NCBI GenBank assembly: GCA_000827205.1
Contig: KN832558.1
Span: 1,545,942-1,609,941, forward strand
From: Plicaturopsis crispa FD-325 SS-3
Lineage: Eukaryota > Basidiomycota > Agaricomycetes > Amylocorticiales > Amylocorticiaceae
Direction: 5' to 3'
Length of the DNA: 64,000 nucleotides
The position numbers were made by a program, and so were the translations under genes. Under the pieces are notes generated by a model. The model worked only from the letters and a program-made list of their open reading frames with translations, was not told the origin of the DNA and searched no databases. Shown here piece by piece: positions 53,301 through 64,000 of this stretch. Positions within the stretch are counted from its first letter, which is position 1. The number at the start of each line of letters is the position of its first letter.

Positions 53301-56278
53301 ACCCTCTTAACTTCCACCCCAATCGTCTTCGTCATAGCGATATCGAATTCGTTGATAGCGAGTTGGACCTCTTAAACAGGCTCGTGGATATTGTTCTAGA
53401 AGTGGACCCCGATATTGTGTCGGGGTGGGAAGTGCAGGCTGCGTCCTGGGGCTACCTTAATGCACGAGGGACCCACTATGGTGCGCCATCTTTTAGCTTC
53501 ACTGGCTCCTCTGTTGATCGTACCGTAGGGTTTGATATCGGCGAGCTGATATCTCGTGCCCCTACAACTCGCAAGAACGATGGCGTTGACCAATGGGGCT
53601 CGCGGCAAACGTCAACATTCAAAGTCGTTGGTCGACATGTCCTGAACGTATGGAGAATCATGCGCGCGGAGCAATCCCTCAGCATGTATACTTTCGAAAA
53701 TGTGGTGTTCCACTTGATGCAAAAGCGGTATGGATGTGGCGGAATGTATTCGGTACGAAACGTGGACTCACCTTTTGATGGCAGCGTTCCTCGATACAGT
53801 CATTCGACCTTGACTGCATGGTTCCGCAGTACCGTTCCTGCCCACACTGCACGGCTCGTGCTTTATTTTTCGACTCGCACTGCGATGGTTCTTCAAATCC
53901 TCGATAAAGCCGAAGTAGTGACAAAGACCGCGTACGTTGTGGTGCATATATGTGCTTGCCGTGACTTACAAACCTCATACTAGTGAATTTGCCCGGGTAT
54001 TTGGCGTTGATTTCTTCTCGGTCATCAGCCGTGGCTCGCAGTTCAAAGTCGAGTCCTTCATGTTCCGTATCGCAAAACCAGAAAGCTTTGTCCTCATCTC
54101 GCCTAGCAAACAAGATGTAAGTCGCTTCAAACCCGGTAGCCTCACGAATTAACGCCTTTGTAGGTGGGGAAACAAAATGCGGCGGAATGCATGCCTTTGA
54201 TTATGGAGCCACTGTCCGCGTTCTATAACAGTCCACTGGTCGTCCTGGATTTTCAGTCGCTATACCCATCCATCATGATCGCCTACAATTATTGCTACTC
54301 CACCTGCCTGGGACGAGTCACGGAGTTTCAGGGCCAGAACAAGTTTGGGGTCGTGGATCTTGACGTACCCCCCGGTCTATTAGAAAACCTTCAGGACCAC
54401 ATACACGGTAGATATCTCGATTTCATCGTTTTATACGAGTACTGATAGACGATCCTACAGTCGCTCCCAACGGCATGATGTATGTAAAAGCAGAAGTACG
54501 GCGCGGATTACTAGGCAGAATGTTGACGGAGCTGCTCGATACAAGAATCATGGTCAAGCAGGCCATGAAGGGGGTGAAAGACGACAAGGTGCGTACCTGT
54601 GACATGTTTTTGTACACGAGCTTACTCGGCGTTCAGGCTCTCACCCGGATCCTCAACGCTCGACAACTCAGTCTCAAATTTATCTGCAATGTAACGTATG
54701 GTTATACCAGCGCCTCGTACTCTGGTCGCATGCCAGCCGTAGAAATCGCCGATAGCATTGTCCAGAGCGGACGCGAGACCCTAGAGAAGGTTGGCTCTAC
54801 TTTCTGCGCATCGTGTCTCACTCCTTATTTTCTCCGTAGGCTATTCGCGTCATAGACTCCAATCCAAAATGGGGCGCCAAAGTCGTGTACGGAGACACCG
54901 ACTCCCTGTTCATCTACCTCAAAGGCAAGACGAAAGCCCAAGCGTTCAGGATCGGTCACGACATGGCAAACACTATAACAGCCCAGAATCCCGCACCCAT
55001 TAAACTGAAATTCGAGAAGGTATGTGTGTGCTTCACATGGTCTGCTTAAAAATCCTTTTGATGCGGTTCTACAAAGGTATACCTGCCATGCGTATTGATG
55101 GCCAAGAAACGTTACGTTGGGTTCAAATATGAAAACCCCGACGACAAAGAGCCTGGTTTCGATGCAAAAGGCATCGAAACTGTGCGACGCGACGGCATTC
55201 CTGCTCAGCAGAAAATGACGGAGACGTGCTTGAAGTATGTTGTGTATGTGTGATGATACGCCGATGCTGATCTACCGTACAGAATATTCTTCCGTACTCA
55301 AGACCTCTCAAAAGTCAAAGAATACTGCACGCGGACGTGGCTTCAGATGTTGCAAAATAAAGCCTCGGTCCAGGATTTCATATTCGCAAAGGAAGTCCGC
55401 ATGGGGACTTATAGGTGAGTGAACAATTTGCCTCGTCCAGCCCCTATCATCTTCATGTATATCCACAGTGACAAAGTACCGCCTCCTCCTGGTGTTACGG
55501 TGGCAGCTCGACGACTCCTAGAGGACGAAAATGACGAACCACAATACGGCGAACGCGTGCCGTACGTGATTCTCAGAGGAGACCCAAATTCTAGATTAGT
55601 CGACCGCGCAATCTCGCCGCACCAATTTCTGGAGAAACGGTGAATGACTATCATATTGTCGTTTAGCATCTACTCATGACATACCACCATTGAATGGCAG
55701 GCAACACCGCCTTGACTACGGATACTACATCTCTCGAGTCCTAATCCCTCCCTTGGAGCGCATCTTTAACCTCGTTGGAGCCGACATCCGAAGCTGGTAC
55801 GACGACATGCCAAAGTCGATGAAAGTCGACGTTCCCCAATCCAATGCGCTATCATCCCCTTCGAGGGCCATGGCGACTATCGCTCGTCAATTCCAGATAG
55901 ACGAGCATTTCCACAGCACGAATTGTCTCGTATGCGGGGCGTCGACGCCGAGCGGCAAGTGCCAGACGACTTGCTAATTCGCTTTGATGCTGACTATGCC
56001 GGCTTGCAGGTCTATGTGACAATTGTCGCTTATCCCCGCAGACGACCGTGACCGCTCTGCTTCGTCGCATAGATGACAGTGAGAAATCGCTAGTGGACGT
56101 TCAGCGAATCTGTGCTTCCTGTGCAGGCACAGATTTGGCGGCACCTATCGAATGCGACTCGATAGACTGCTCTTGGTTCTTCGAGCGGAGAAAGGCCGAA
56201 GACAGGGTCAACCTGGAGGTCTTTTCAGCCATTCAAGACTTGATTGTTGACATCGAGGGGGATTCCGAGCCACTGTGA
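50353..56278 (+). CDS. REV3: DNA polymerase zeta catalytic subunit Rev3
   Basis: Family-B translesion polymerase that extends past DNA damage with Rev7. The start is MSGPHLEPTLRVRINQIDYT. N-terminal domain: PRVPIIRIYGASSTGQKACL HVHQVYPYVFVEY. A long acidic, variable linker follows. The inactive exonuclease-like domain shows DIVLEVDPDIVSGWEVQAAS WGYL. Palm motifs: A, VVLDFQSLYPSIMIAYNYC; B, NVTYGYTSASYSGRMP; C, VVYGDTDSLFIYLKG. The thumb includes KKRYVGFKYENP. The C-terminus has the CysA pair (CLVC, then CDNC) and the CysB iron-sulphur site (CASC...ECDSIDC). All junctions from 52620 on are in frame; the exon layout from 51960 to 52560 is not fully resolved. A GC-AG intron (55955-56009) splits CysA. 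Roughly 1,600 residues. Confidence 0.95.
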
Positions 56279-56790
56279 TCCAGCTACCTAGAGGTCGTCA
56301 GGCTGATAACTCGATGGGGGAGAGTAGGAGGAACGTTGTCGGTGTGTTCATGTAAGTATCGAAACCAGCTGTATTTCCTATGTCCCATCTTGACAGTTGC
56401 TGCCTTCCAGGACCTCGACGTCGAAGAGTTGTTGAGGCTAGTGAACACGACGGCAGCCACGGAACTTGGGCCTTGAAACGACAGCCATTGACGTACACGT
56501 GACCAGCGGCTGTAAGCTGCTTCCTCAGCCTGACCGTCCTCGGCCAACCCCTGGCGCTACAACTAGGCCACATACCGTGCATATCGTCTCGAAAACAGTC
56601 ATGGCCGCTCAGCATTGGAGGCAACACAAATCAAACACACATCAAACAATCCATGTAACGCTTACTGAGCCGCCCGGGGTTGACTGAGGCAGCCAGCACG
56701 GCAGACATACTTATAGTATGTATGTTTGCACAGATCCACCCCGACGCATACCACAACCACACACTTCATACACACAGTGCTTGCTTCATT
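56279..56790. other. Intergenic region between REV3 and the OYE gene
   Basis: 510 bp. The stretch before the start codon is rich in CACA and CATA repeats (56745-56775). No gene seen. Confidence 0.55.
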
Positions 56791-58073
56791 ATGGCCACCT
56801 CTGCCCTATTTCATCCTGCGCAGATCGGAGACATCACCCTTGCGCATCGCGTCGTGCTCGCGCCGCTCACGCGTCTTCGCGCGAGCGACGAGGGCGTACC
56901 AGGCAAGTATGCCGCCGAATATTACGCTCAGCGTGCCAGGACACCGGGAACGCTCCTCATCGCCGAAGGCACCATTCCCTCCCCCCAAGCAGGTGGAGTT
57001 CCAAACACCCCTGGATTATACAATGACGAGCAGATTGCCGCGTGGAAAAAGGTATTGTTGTGATCAACTATTGCCGCTGCTGGACTGACACATATCTCAC
57101 CCGTAGGTCACAGACGCCGTTCACGCGCAGGGATCGCACATTTATGTCCAAATTTACGCTGTCGGTCGTGCCGCAGACCCGACCTGGTTGGAACAACGCG
57201 GCTACCCCTTTGTCTCGTCCTCCGATCTGCCATTAACAGGCACAACCACCGCTCCCCGCCCCCTCACCCTGTCCGAAATACAGCAGTACGTCGTAGACTA
57301 CGCGACTGCCGCTGCGAATGCCATCAAGGCGGGCTTCGATGGCGTGGAGGTGCACCTCGCGAACGGGTACCTCGTCGACCAGTTCCTGCAGGACACCGCC
57401 AACAAGCGGACGGACGCGTACGGCGGCTCCGTCCAGAACCGCGCGCGCTTCCCGCTCGAGCTCGTCGCAGCCGTAGCGAAGACCATAGGGGCTAGCAAGA
57501 CAGGCGTGCGCCTCTCCCCCTGGAGCAAATTCCAAGGTTCGTCGCGCTTCTCCACGCGCACTCCAATTACTCATATACTCGATGTGAATTGTAGATATGT
57601 GCATGCAGGACCCGAAGCCGACATTCCTGCACGTCGTGGAGCAGCTGCGCACCGCGCACCCAGCGCTGGCGTATCTGCACGTCGTGGAGCCGCGCGTAGA
57701 CGGGGCTGTGGACCACGACGGACCCCTGTCGGCGGAGGAGTCGAACGACTTCATACGCGAGGCGTGGGCGCCGCGCCCGCTGATCGTGGCGGGTGGGTAT
57801 GACCTTGCGCAGGGGAATGAGGCGGCGGGTAGGGGCGAGATCGTCGCGTACGGCCGGCCCTTCCTCGCGAATGTGCGTGCTGTTTTTGTTGACTGTTTCC
57901 TATGTGTGTGATGCTGATGGGCTGTTTTTTGTGGGTAGCCGGACTTGCCGTACCGCTTCAAGCACGGTTTGCCATTGACGAAGCACAATCGGAGCACGTT
58001 TTATGGCGTGCATGACGGCGATGAGAGGGTAGGGTACACCGACTACCCTTTTGCGGATGCGGCTGCAGCGTGA
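56791..58073 (+). CDS. NADH:flavin oxidoreductase, Old Yellow Enzyme family
   Basis: FMN-dependent ene-reductase with an expected (beta/alpha)8 barrel. The start is [32 protein letters not shown]. Then [55 protein letters not shown], and the substrate-binding pair plus proton donor in [18 protein letters not shown] (His, Asn and Tyr as in OYE1). [27 protein letters not shown], and the phosphate site LIVAGGYD with GRPFLAN complete it. The end is [20 protein letters not shown]. Four exons with introns at about 57053-57108, 57534-57595 and 57872-57938. About 370 residues. The usual Trp in the QLW motif is Tyr here (QIYAVGR). The likely role is reduction of activated alkenes in redox stress or detoxification. 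Confidence 0.95.
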
Positions 58074-58456
58074 TCATTTGTTGCTGTGCGACATGACATT
58101 GGTACTTAAACCTATGTATGGTTGTGCGGGTCTCCTCACACAATAATATCGCTTTGCTGCTTGTCACTCAACACTGCTCTTGCCATTTTCTACTGACTCG
58201 GTCAGTATGAGTGAAGCTGAAGCTATGAGGACTGAAACCAGAGTTCTCAATTGACCCCGAAAGACATTGAAATCCTCGGATGTTTGACGTCAGTTGACCG
58301 GACCCTATACATCCTTCATTGCATTCGTTCGACTCGTCTTTCGTCTTTCGTCGTACGAAAACGCTCATGAGCTCATAAACATAGACCGCTTAAATCTCCT
58401 GCGAGACGGACACCTACTCCTTGTCGTGACAGCATTTGCTGGACTTGCGACATTCG
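58074..58456. other. Short intergenic stretch upstream of NCA2
   Basis: 380 bp. No gene or clear element seen. Confidence 0.55.
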
Positions 58457-60701
58457 ATGGCTTCGACTTTCGTTGCCCACCACACGAGAGCTCTCACCTT
58501 GCTCTCCTTCCCGAGCTCACGTTCGCTCGATGTCCGTTCCATCGACAATAGACCCAGCAATACATCGCTACCGACCAATGACGCGAAGGATGTCCTGCGG
58601 TCTCTCGCCGTCTCTCTGCAGCCGCCATTGACCGGGACACGCGTCCGCGACGCGTTGACCACGCTCGCATCCCTCAAAAGGGATGTGCGCACGTCCGCGC
58701 TTGACTCCGAAGACGAGGAACTACGGAGGACCGTGCTCGGAAAGCTTGTCATTGGGCTGTACGCGGAGGCGCTGGACACGTACCTGGCCGAGGCGAGCGA
58801 AGCAGACGCTGAAGCAGAATGGTGGGCAGATGTCGAGCGTTCACGGCAGAACGTTGCTTGGTACCTGTTACAAAGTGCGTGCAGTTTCATATCTACTTAC
58901 CTTTTTCATGCTCTGACTGACATCGTATGCAGCTCTTCCTGCTCGACTCCTCAATCTGGCGAGGACAGTTTTACACCAGTTGCGAACTAACCATATCCCT
59001 ATACGACCGTCCTTGTTTACACCCTCGTCCCTCCGACGGCTGTTCCCCTCGACAGACGACCTCCGGCCAAATGCACTCACTGTCTCGCTATTTCCGCACC
59101 TACACGGCCAGCCGCACATTCTCTCGCTTTCATTGCGCGTCGACCCCTCTACGTTCTCGCTCGTGTCGTCGTCGAGTGGAATTGCCTCCGTGGTCAGGAC
59201 AACCACAAACTCGACCTGCGTCTGGGCGCGGTCGATCGTCGCGTTTGCCCTTCTCCCTTTGGAACTGACACGGCAGGAGTGCCAGTTCAAGCAACAGGAG
59301 CTAGAGAAGATCCGCGACGAGCGTGCGGAGACTCTCGGTACCCTGACGGAGATGCGCGATAACCTAGCAGCGGCACTGGAAGACGGGCCGTCTGCAAGCG
59401 CGGACAGCGATAAACTTGCTCTGTTCGTTCAAGAGCTGACGCGTGCCGCCGGACAATCATCGCCTGAGACGGATATCTTTTCTGCAGTCCAACAATACGC
59501 CGACTCCGCTCTTCAACTACACACGACCCGGCACGCTGCGCACATCACTACACACGCGCTTCACCGACCTACCTGGCTCACCCAGGCCTGGCCCCGTCTG
59601 CTCGTTTTACCGCCGCTCACGCTATACGGCCTGGCAAAGCTGTCTGCCTCTCGCGCCTCGCTGGAGGAGCTGGGACGCGAGACATATCACACTGCAATCG
59701 CGTTTGTGCGGGACTGGCTATTCGAACCCATGAAGGACGTCGTGAACACCGTTCGGGCAGGGAGTAAGGATGGTGGAATGCTTGTGAGCAAGGAAGGTGT
59801 TGCGGCTGACGTGGATGTAAGTGCTCAGCGCGTGCATCTTGGCTAGTATCTCATCGCCGCGCTCGCTTTCAGTCGCTGGAGCGCATGACGCTCTCCCTTG
59901 CACGGGACAAACTGAACTTTAGCCAAACACAACTCGAGGAACTCTCTAGGCAGATTCGGGTGGGCGACCTTACGGCCGTCCTGCAGATATACGAAGAGGA
60001 CATCAAGACGCCTTTCAAGTCCGTTGTTGCTGGGTCGCTGTTGAGGTCCGCCTTCATACAAATTCAGAAGACGAAGGTACCCCGTCGTCATTCTCCAGCG
60101 TACGAGTATTGCTCATGAAAGAATCGGCGTCCATTAGGTGGATTTAGACCAGGCACTGGAGGGCATCGATAAGCTACTCAAGTCGCAGGAATTGACTTTC
60201 GCATTCGTCGGTGTGGCTCCTGCCTTTGCAGTCCTATACGTCCTCGGAGGGTATCTAAGGAGTCTGTGGAGAAGCGGGGCAGGGTCTGGAAAATATGGCG
60301 GGAAAAGACAACGTCACGCGGTGTGGCTCTCTATCCGGTACGCTCAGTTCTCTATACTCTCGCACTGGGGTACTCAGTTCATTGTTTCCAGGCGGATTGA
60401 GCGGCTCCTCATATCTCAGCCAAAGACCCCGCGAAAACAGATCCAGGATGAGCACAAGCGTGCAGGTAGCATCCCACCGTTGACGACCGGATTGCTATTA
60501 CTGTCTCTGGCCAACCTACGCACCTATGCGGAGACGTGCCTTCCGCCACGCTCGCGCCTGCGGCAGGGCTTCCTTGCGGACGTCGAAGACCTAGAGGATC
60601 CGGTCCTAGGGCGGACAGAGAAGTTGCGTGTGGTCGATCGGATGTGGAAGAGCTGGGGCGAGGTGCTAGGGTGGGGGAGGATTGCTGCGGAGAGGAAGTA
60701 G
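58457..60701 (+). CDS. NCA2: Nuclear control of ATPase protein 2 (mitochondrial)
   Basis: A mitochondrial membrane protein that in yeast affects expression of the mitochondrial ATP6/ATP8 genes. The start is MASTFVAHHTRALTLLSFPS. The family core is recognisable: LARTVLHQLRTNHIPIRPSL, PRLLVLPPLTLYGLAKLSAS, the helix FVRDWLFEPMKDVVNTVRAG, then SLERMTLSLARDKLNFSQTQ LEELSRQIRVGDLTAVLQIY EEDIKTPFKSVVAGSLLRSA FIQIQKTK and VDLDQALEGIDKLLKSQELT FAFVGVAPAFAVLYVLGGYL. The end is DRMWKSWGEVLGWGRIAAER K. Two or more membrane helices. Five exons; the introns at 58873, 59817, 60077 and 60338 are GT-AG. About 640 residues. Confidence 0.93.
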
Positions 60702-61368
60702 CACCCGGTTTCTCAGTACGTGCACTGAGTCATCCACGACGAGTATCTCGTACTGACTCCTTCCCCGAAGGTCTAAACATGTACACATTCGGTTTGAATA
60801 GTCATGTTTCTTTATCCAGGCGTCGCGTCTTTACCAGCTCCAAACCACTGTGCCTTGTAGTGAATGAGGCAGAAATTGGTCGAAGCTTTTCGCCCCATCC
60901 ATTATTCCCTCATTAGGCTGTACTGCAAGTTCGTAGGCGTTATTTGCTCTTGTTTGGCTGCGCCATCCGCTGAACGCCGAATTCAGTAGCGAGTATATGG
61001 ACAACATCAAATTGTATGGCTGCGGTAACGCCGCGCGGAGTGTTTTCTGCGGAACTTGGACCAACATCTGCACCCAGCGGTCTCCTAAACGTAACATGTT
61101 TTTTTTCTGTTTCGCAGGTGATACCATCTCGCGAATTTGAGTTTTCGTGACTCCCATCCGGCAATGATGGGCTACCCTATGCAGGAGACCATGTCACCGC
61201 TCGAGTTCATCACTTCATCTCTACCCGTACACTCAACCAACGATAACAGCGAGGTCCACGATGACGCGGATGTATCGACACGGATAGCTCGGCGGATGTG
61301 GCCGCGGATGCAGACTGTATGCTTGGACGCCCCTGTCTAATATTCAAAAAGCAACCACGTAGGCATCG
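60702..61368. other. Intergenic region upstream of the CSC1-type channel
   Basis: 670 bp. Plus and minus frames (60831-61157, 61137-61340) have no family features. It should hold the promoter of the channel gene. Confidence 0.5.
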
Positions 61369-64000
61369 ATGCAGCATGCACTCCTCGTCCTCTCTACAAA
61401 CATGTCAGCCCCCTTTTTTTTATTCTCACTGCACGATGCTGATGATGCTTGTACAGGAGCACCACGCAACAGGGTGCGGCGTCTGCCAGCACCTCGACTT
61501 TTCTCACTGCACTCGTCTTCAACGGCATCGTATTCGTGGTAGAAATAATCGCCTTCACGATTCTGCGTAAATATTTCAAGCTGATCTATGAGGCACGGGC
61601 CAACTCCCTGGTCTCGAAGTGAGCTGCATCCTTAGTTCAGGAGTTGTTGCGATTTTGACCATTTCTTAGACGGCGTGTCCAGCCTGTTGGCAATGGCCTG
61701 CTTACATGGCCCATAGCCATATTCCGGTCGGATTATCGTGCCATTGCGCACGTCAACGGAATGGATGCCTATTTCTTCGTGCGTTTCTTGCGCACGATGG
61801 TCCGTGTTTTACTCCCCATCTGGATCGTCTCTTGGGCTATACTTCTTCCGGTTACCTACGCTGGTACTTCCGTGGCCGGAAAGACTGGTCTGGACAAATT
61901 TACCTACGGCAATGTCGCCAAGAAGGACAGCTCTCGTTACTGGGCGCATTTGCTTCTGGCCTGGATCTCCACTGGTGAGTCTATCCTATCTACGCACGAT
62001 GTATCGACGAACTTTTACTGAGCTGTTATCATAGTCTGGATCTGGTGGAACATCAAACGCGAGATGCATCACTTTATGATCAAAAGACAAGAGTACCTCG
62101 TTTCCCCCGAGCAATCTACCTCCGTGCAGGCGACCACTGTACTCATCACCGGCGTTCCTGATCGTTTCCTATCGGAGAAGATCCTACGCCGTACATACAA
62201 CCATCTTCCCGGCGGCGTCAAAACCGTTTGGATCAACCGCAACCTCAAAGAGCTCCCGGACATGATGGACAGACGCGACGCCGCGTGCTTAAAGCTAGAG
62301 GCTGCTGAGACCAAACTACTCGCCACTGCCGCCAAGATTCGTTCCAAGGAGGGTAGCACACCATCTTCCGATCCCGATGTGGAGAATGATACTTCGCTCG
62401 CAGCACGCCTCGTCCCCGCCTCGCAGCGCCCTTCGCACCGCCTTCCCTTCGGTTTCCTGCCGTTCGCCTTGCCATTCATGGGTAAAAAGGTGGACACGAT
62501 AGAGTGGTCGCGCTCTGAAATCTCTGAGGCAAACGCCGCTATCGAAGTAGGCCGTAACACCATCAGGCTGCAACGCGGCAACTCTGTTGCTCCCAAGTCC
62601 AGCATTCTCAGCAAGATCCCCGTCGTCGGCAGTAAACTTTCTGGCAGTAACGCGAACGAGGGACCATTCGACAAAGCTGACGAGAAGGCTGATTACGACA
62701 GAGCGATGGAAGAGGATCGCCGAGGCAGCGTGAGCTCGGAGCAACAAATCGGACAGGACTACCCCCCGTCAAGTTCAGCGTTCATCACATTCTATCAACA
62801 AACCTCAGCGCATCTCGCGTGCCAGGCTTTGGCTCACCACGAGCCCTACAACATGTCCTCTCGCCACGTTGGCATAGCTCCTGAGGACGTCGTCTGGAGC
62901 AACCTTGCCCTCAACCCCTATCAACAGAAGATGCGTGTGCTTATCGGGTATGCTGCTACCGCTGGACTTATTCTCCTATGGGCAATTCCTGTGGCTTTCG
63001 TCGGTATCGTGAGCAACGTTCACTCGCTGTGCCAGACCTACAGTTGGCTCTCTTGGCTATGCACGCTACCGTCGATCGTAGTCGGCATCATCTCTGGGAT
63101 CCTGCCTCCTATCCTCCTCGCGGTTCTGATGATGCTTCTTCCCATGATCCTACGCTCTTTGGCACGCTTCGAAGGCATCCCGCAACGTAGTGGTATAGAA
63201 CTTAGCCTTATGACCCGGTTCTTCATCTTCCAGGTCATCGTGAGTAGTCTGTCTAAATAGTCTGCACTTTGAACCTCGCTTACGCCCATTTTCGCGTTAC
63301 AGCACTCGTTCCTGATTGTCACAATCAGTTCTGGCATCATCGCCGCACTTCCTGGGCTAGTGAAGAGCCCGACGGGCGTCCCCTCTATTTTGGCGAACAA
63401 GCTCCCTGGCGCTTCTACCTTCTTCCTCACGTACATCATCCTGCAGGGTCTTTCGGTGACCGCCGGTGGATTCCTGCAAATCGTGACGCTCTTCATGTAT
63501 TACTTGAAACTCTTCGTCATGGGAAGTACGCCACGCTCGATCTACAACATCAAGTACGGTGCGCGCAGTGTTGCTTGGGGAACCCTGTTCCCCTCAATGA
63601 CGCTCCTGGTCGTTATTAGTGCGTTGTTTTCTGTCGAACGTTCTTTTTCATCAGTCTAATCATTTCTTTGCATAGCTCTGGGGTATTCCATCATCGCGCC
63701 CATCATCAACGGCCTCGCATGTGCCACGTTCTTCATGTTCTACATGCTATACAAGTACCAATTCCTGTGGGTGCTAAACCAACCGCGCTCCAGCGACACG
63801 GGCGGCCTATTCTTCCCGAAGGCGTTGCAGCACATCTTCGTGGGCCTGTACGTGCAGCAAATCTGCCTCTGTGCCCTCTTCTTCCTCGCCCAGAACGACA
63901 GCGGGAAGCAGAGTGCAATTCCGCAGGGTGCGCTCATGGTCGTCCTCATCATATGCACGGCCCTGTTCCACATGATGCTCAACAACTCGTACGGTCCTCT
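61369..64000 (+). CDS. Calcium-permeable stress-gated channel, CSC1/OSCA/TMEM63 family (DUF221), 3' end cut by window
   Basis: The first exon (61369-61403) gives MQHALLVLSTN and splices in frame to STTQQGAASASTSTFLTALV FNGIVFVVEIIAFTILRKYF, the first helix of the RSN1 N-terminal domain. Then NGLLTWPIAIFRSDYRAIAH VNGMDAYFFVRFLRTMVR and further helices; the cytosolic PHM7 region with TTVLITGVPDRFLSEKILRR, a long hydrophilic loop, SSSAFITFYQQTSAHLACQA and VGIAPEDVVWSNLALNPYQQ KMRVLIGYAA. The pore domain has multiple helices, ending at the edge in VVLIICTALFHMMLNNSYGP L. About 690 residues are visible. The family forms osmotic or stretch-gated cation channels in plasma membrane or vacuole. The true start may be Met12, whose codon is split by the first intron. 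Confidence 0.94.

Overview
The window looks like nuclear DNA of a filamentous basidiomycete, most likely an Agaricomycete. Genes lie close together on both strands and are broken by many 45-75 nt introns with GT..CTRAC..AG signals. Several families are typical of Agaricomycetes: the DUF6533 seven-helix protein, the BTB proteins, AA9-like proteins and the short PAS protein. I see no rRNA, no convincing tRNA, no CRISPR and no intact transposon. All exon limits were worked out by eye from frame continuity and splice signals.

Layout. 1-449 (-): 3'-truncated PAS protein. 450-2196: intergenic DNA holding a decayed coding remnant. 2197-4187 (+): tRNA m1A58 methyltransferase TRM61. It converges, with a 27-bp gap, on 4215-7733 (-), the nucleotide-excision-repair protein RAD4/XPC. 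8635-11243 (+): FYRN/FYRC chromatin protein. 11312-12701: two unrecognised genes, head to head. 13171-14298 (+) and 14548-15179 (-): two small membrane proteins, the second with DUF202. 15205-15992: perfect 34-bp inverted repeats with nested palindromes.

16345-28725 is bounded by two paralogous membrane-anchored aspartic proteases in opposite orientation. Between them lie a BTB protein, a Zn2Cys6 transcription factor and a universal-stress-domain protein. 29119-31447 (-) is a cytochrome P450, 33638-36928 (+) a secreted GH3 beta-glucosidase, 37734-39038 (+) a DUF6533 protein and 39479-40099 (-) a small secreted protein.

40804-45300 is a tight housekeeping block: proteasome ATPase RPT5, NuA4 subunit EAF6, exosome subunit RRP40 and ESCRT-I subunit VPS37, arranged as divergent and convergent pairs. 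From 46401 everything is on the + strand: an AA9-like protein with Arg in place of the N-terminal His, a secreted kinase-like protein, DNA polymerase zeta REV3, an Old Yellow Enzyme, mitochondrial NCA2 and a CSC1/TMEM63 channel cut by the right edge.

The gene mix fits a wood- or litter-degrading fungus: core genome maintenance (RAD4, REV3, RRP40, TRM61) interleaved with secreted or surface enzymes (proteases, GH3, AA9-like, kinase-like). No secondary-metabolite core enzyme is present. The points most worth following are the Arg-AA9 protein, the secreted kinase-like protein, the 34-bp inverted repeat next to DUF202, and unusual splicing (a possible recursive splice site in TRM61, a 24-nt microexon inside a zinc cluster, two GC-AG introns).
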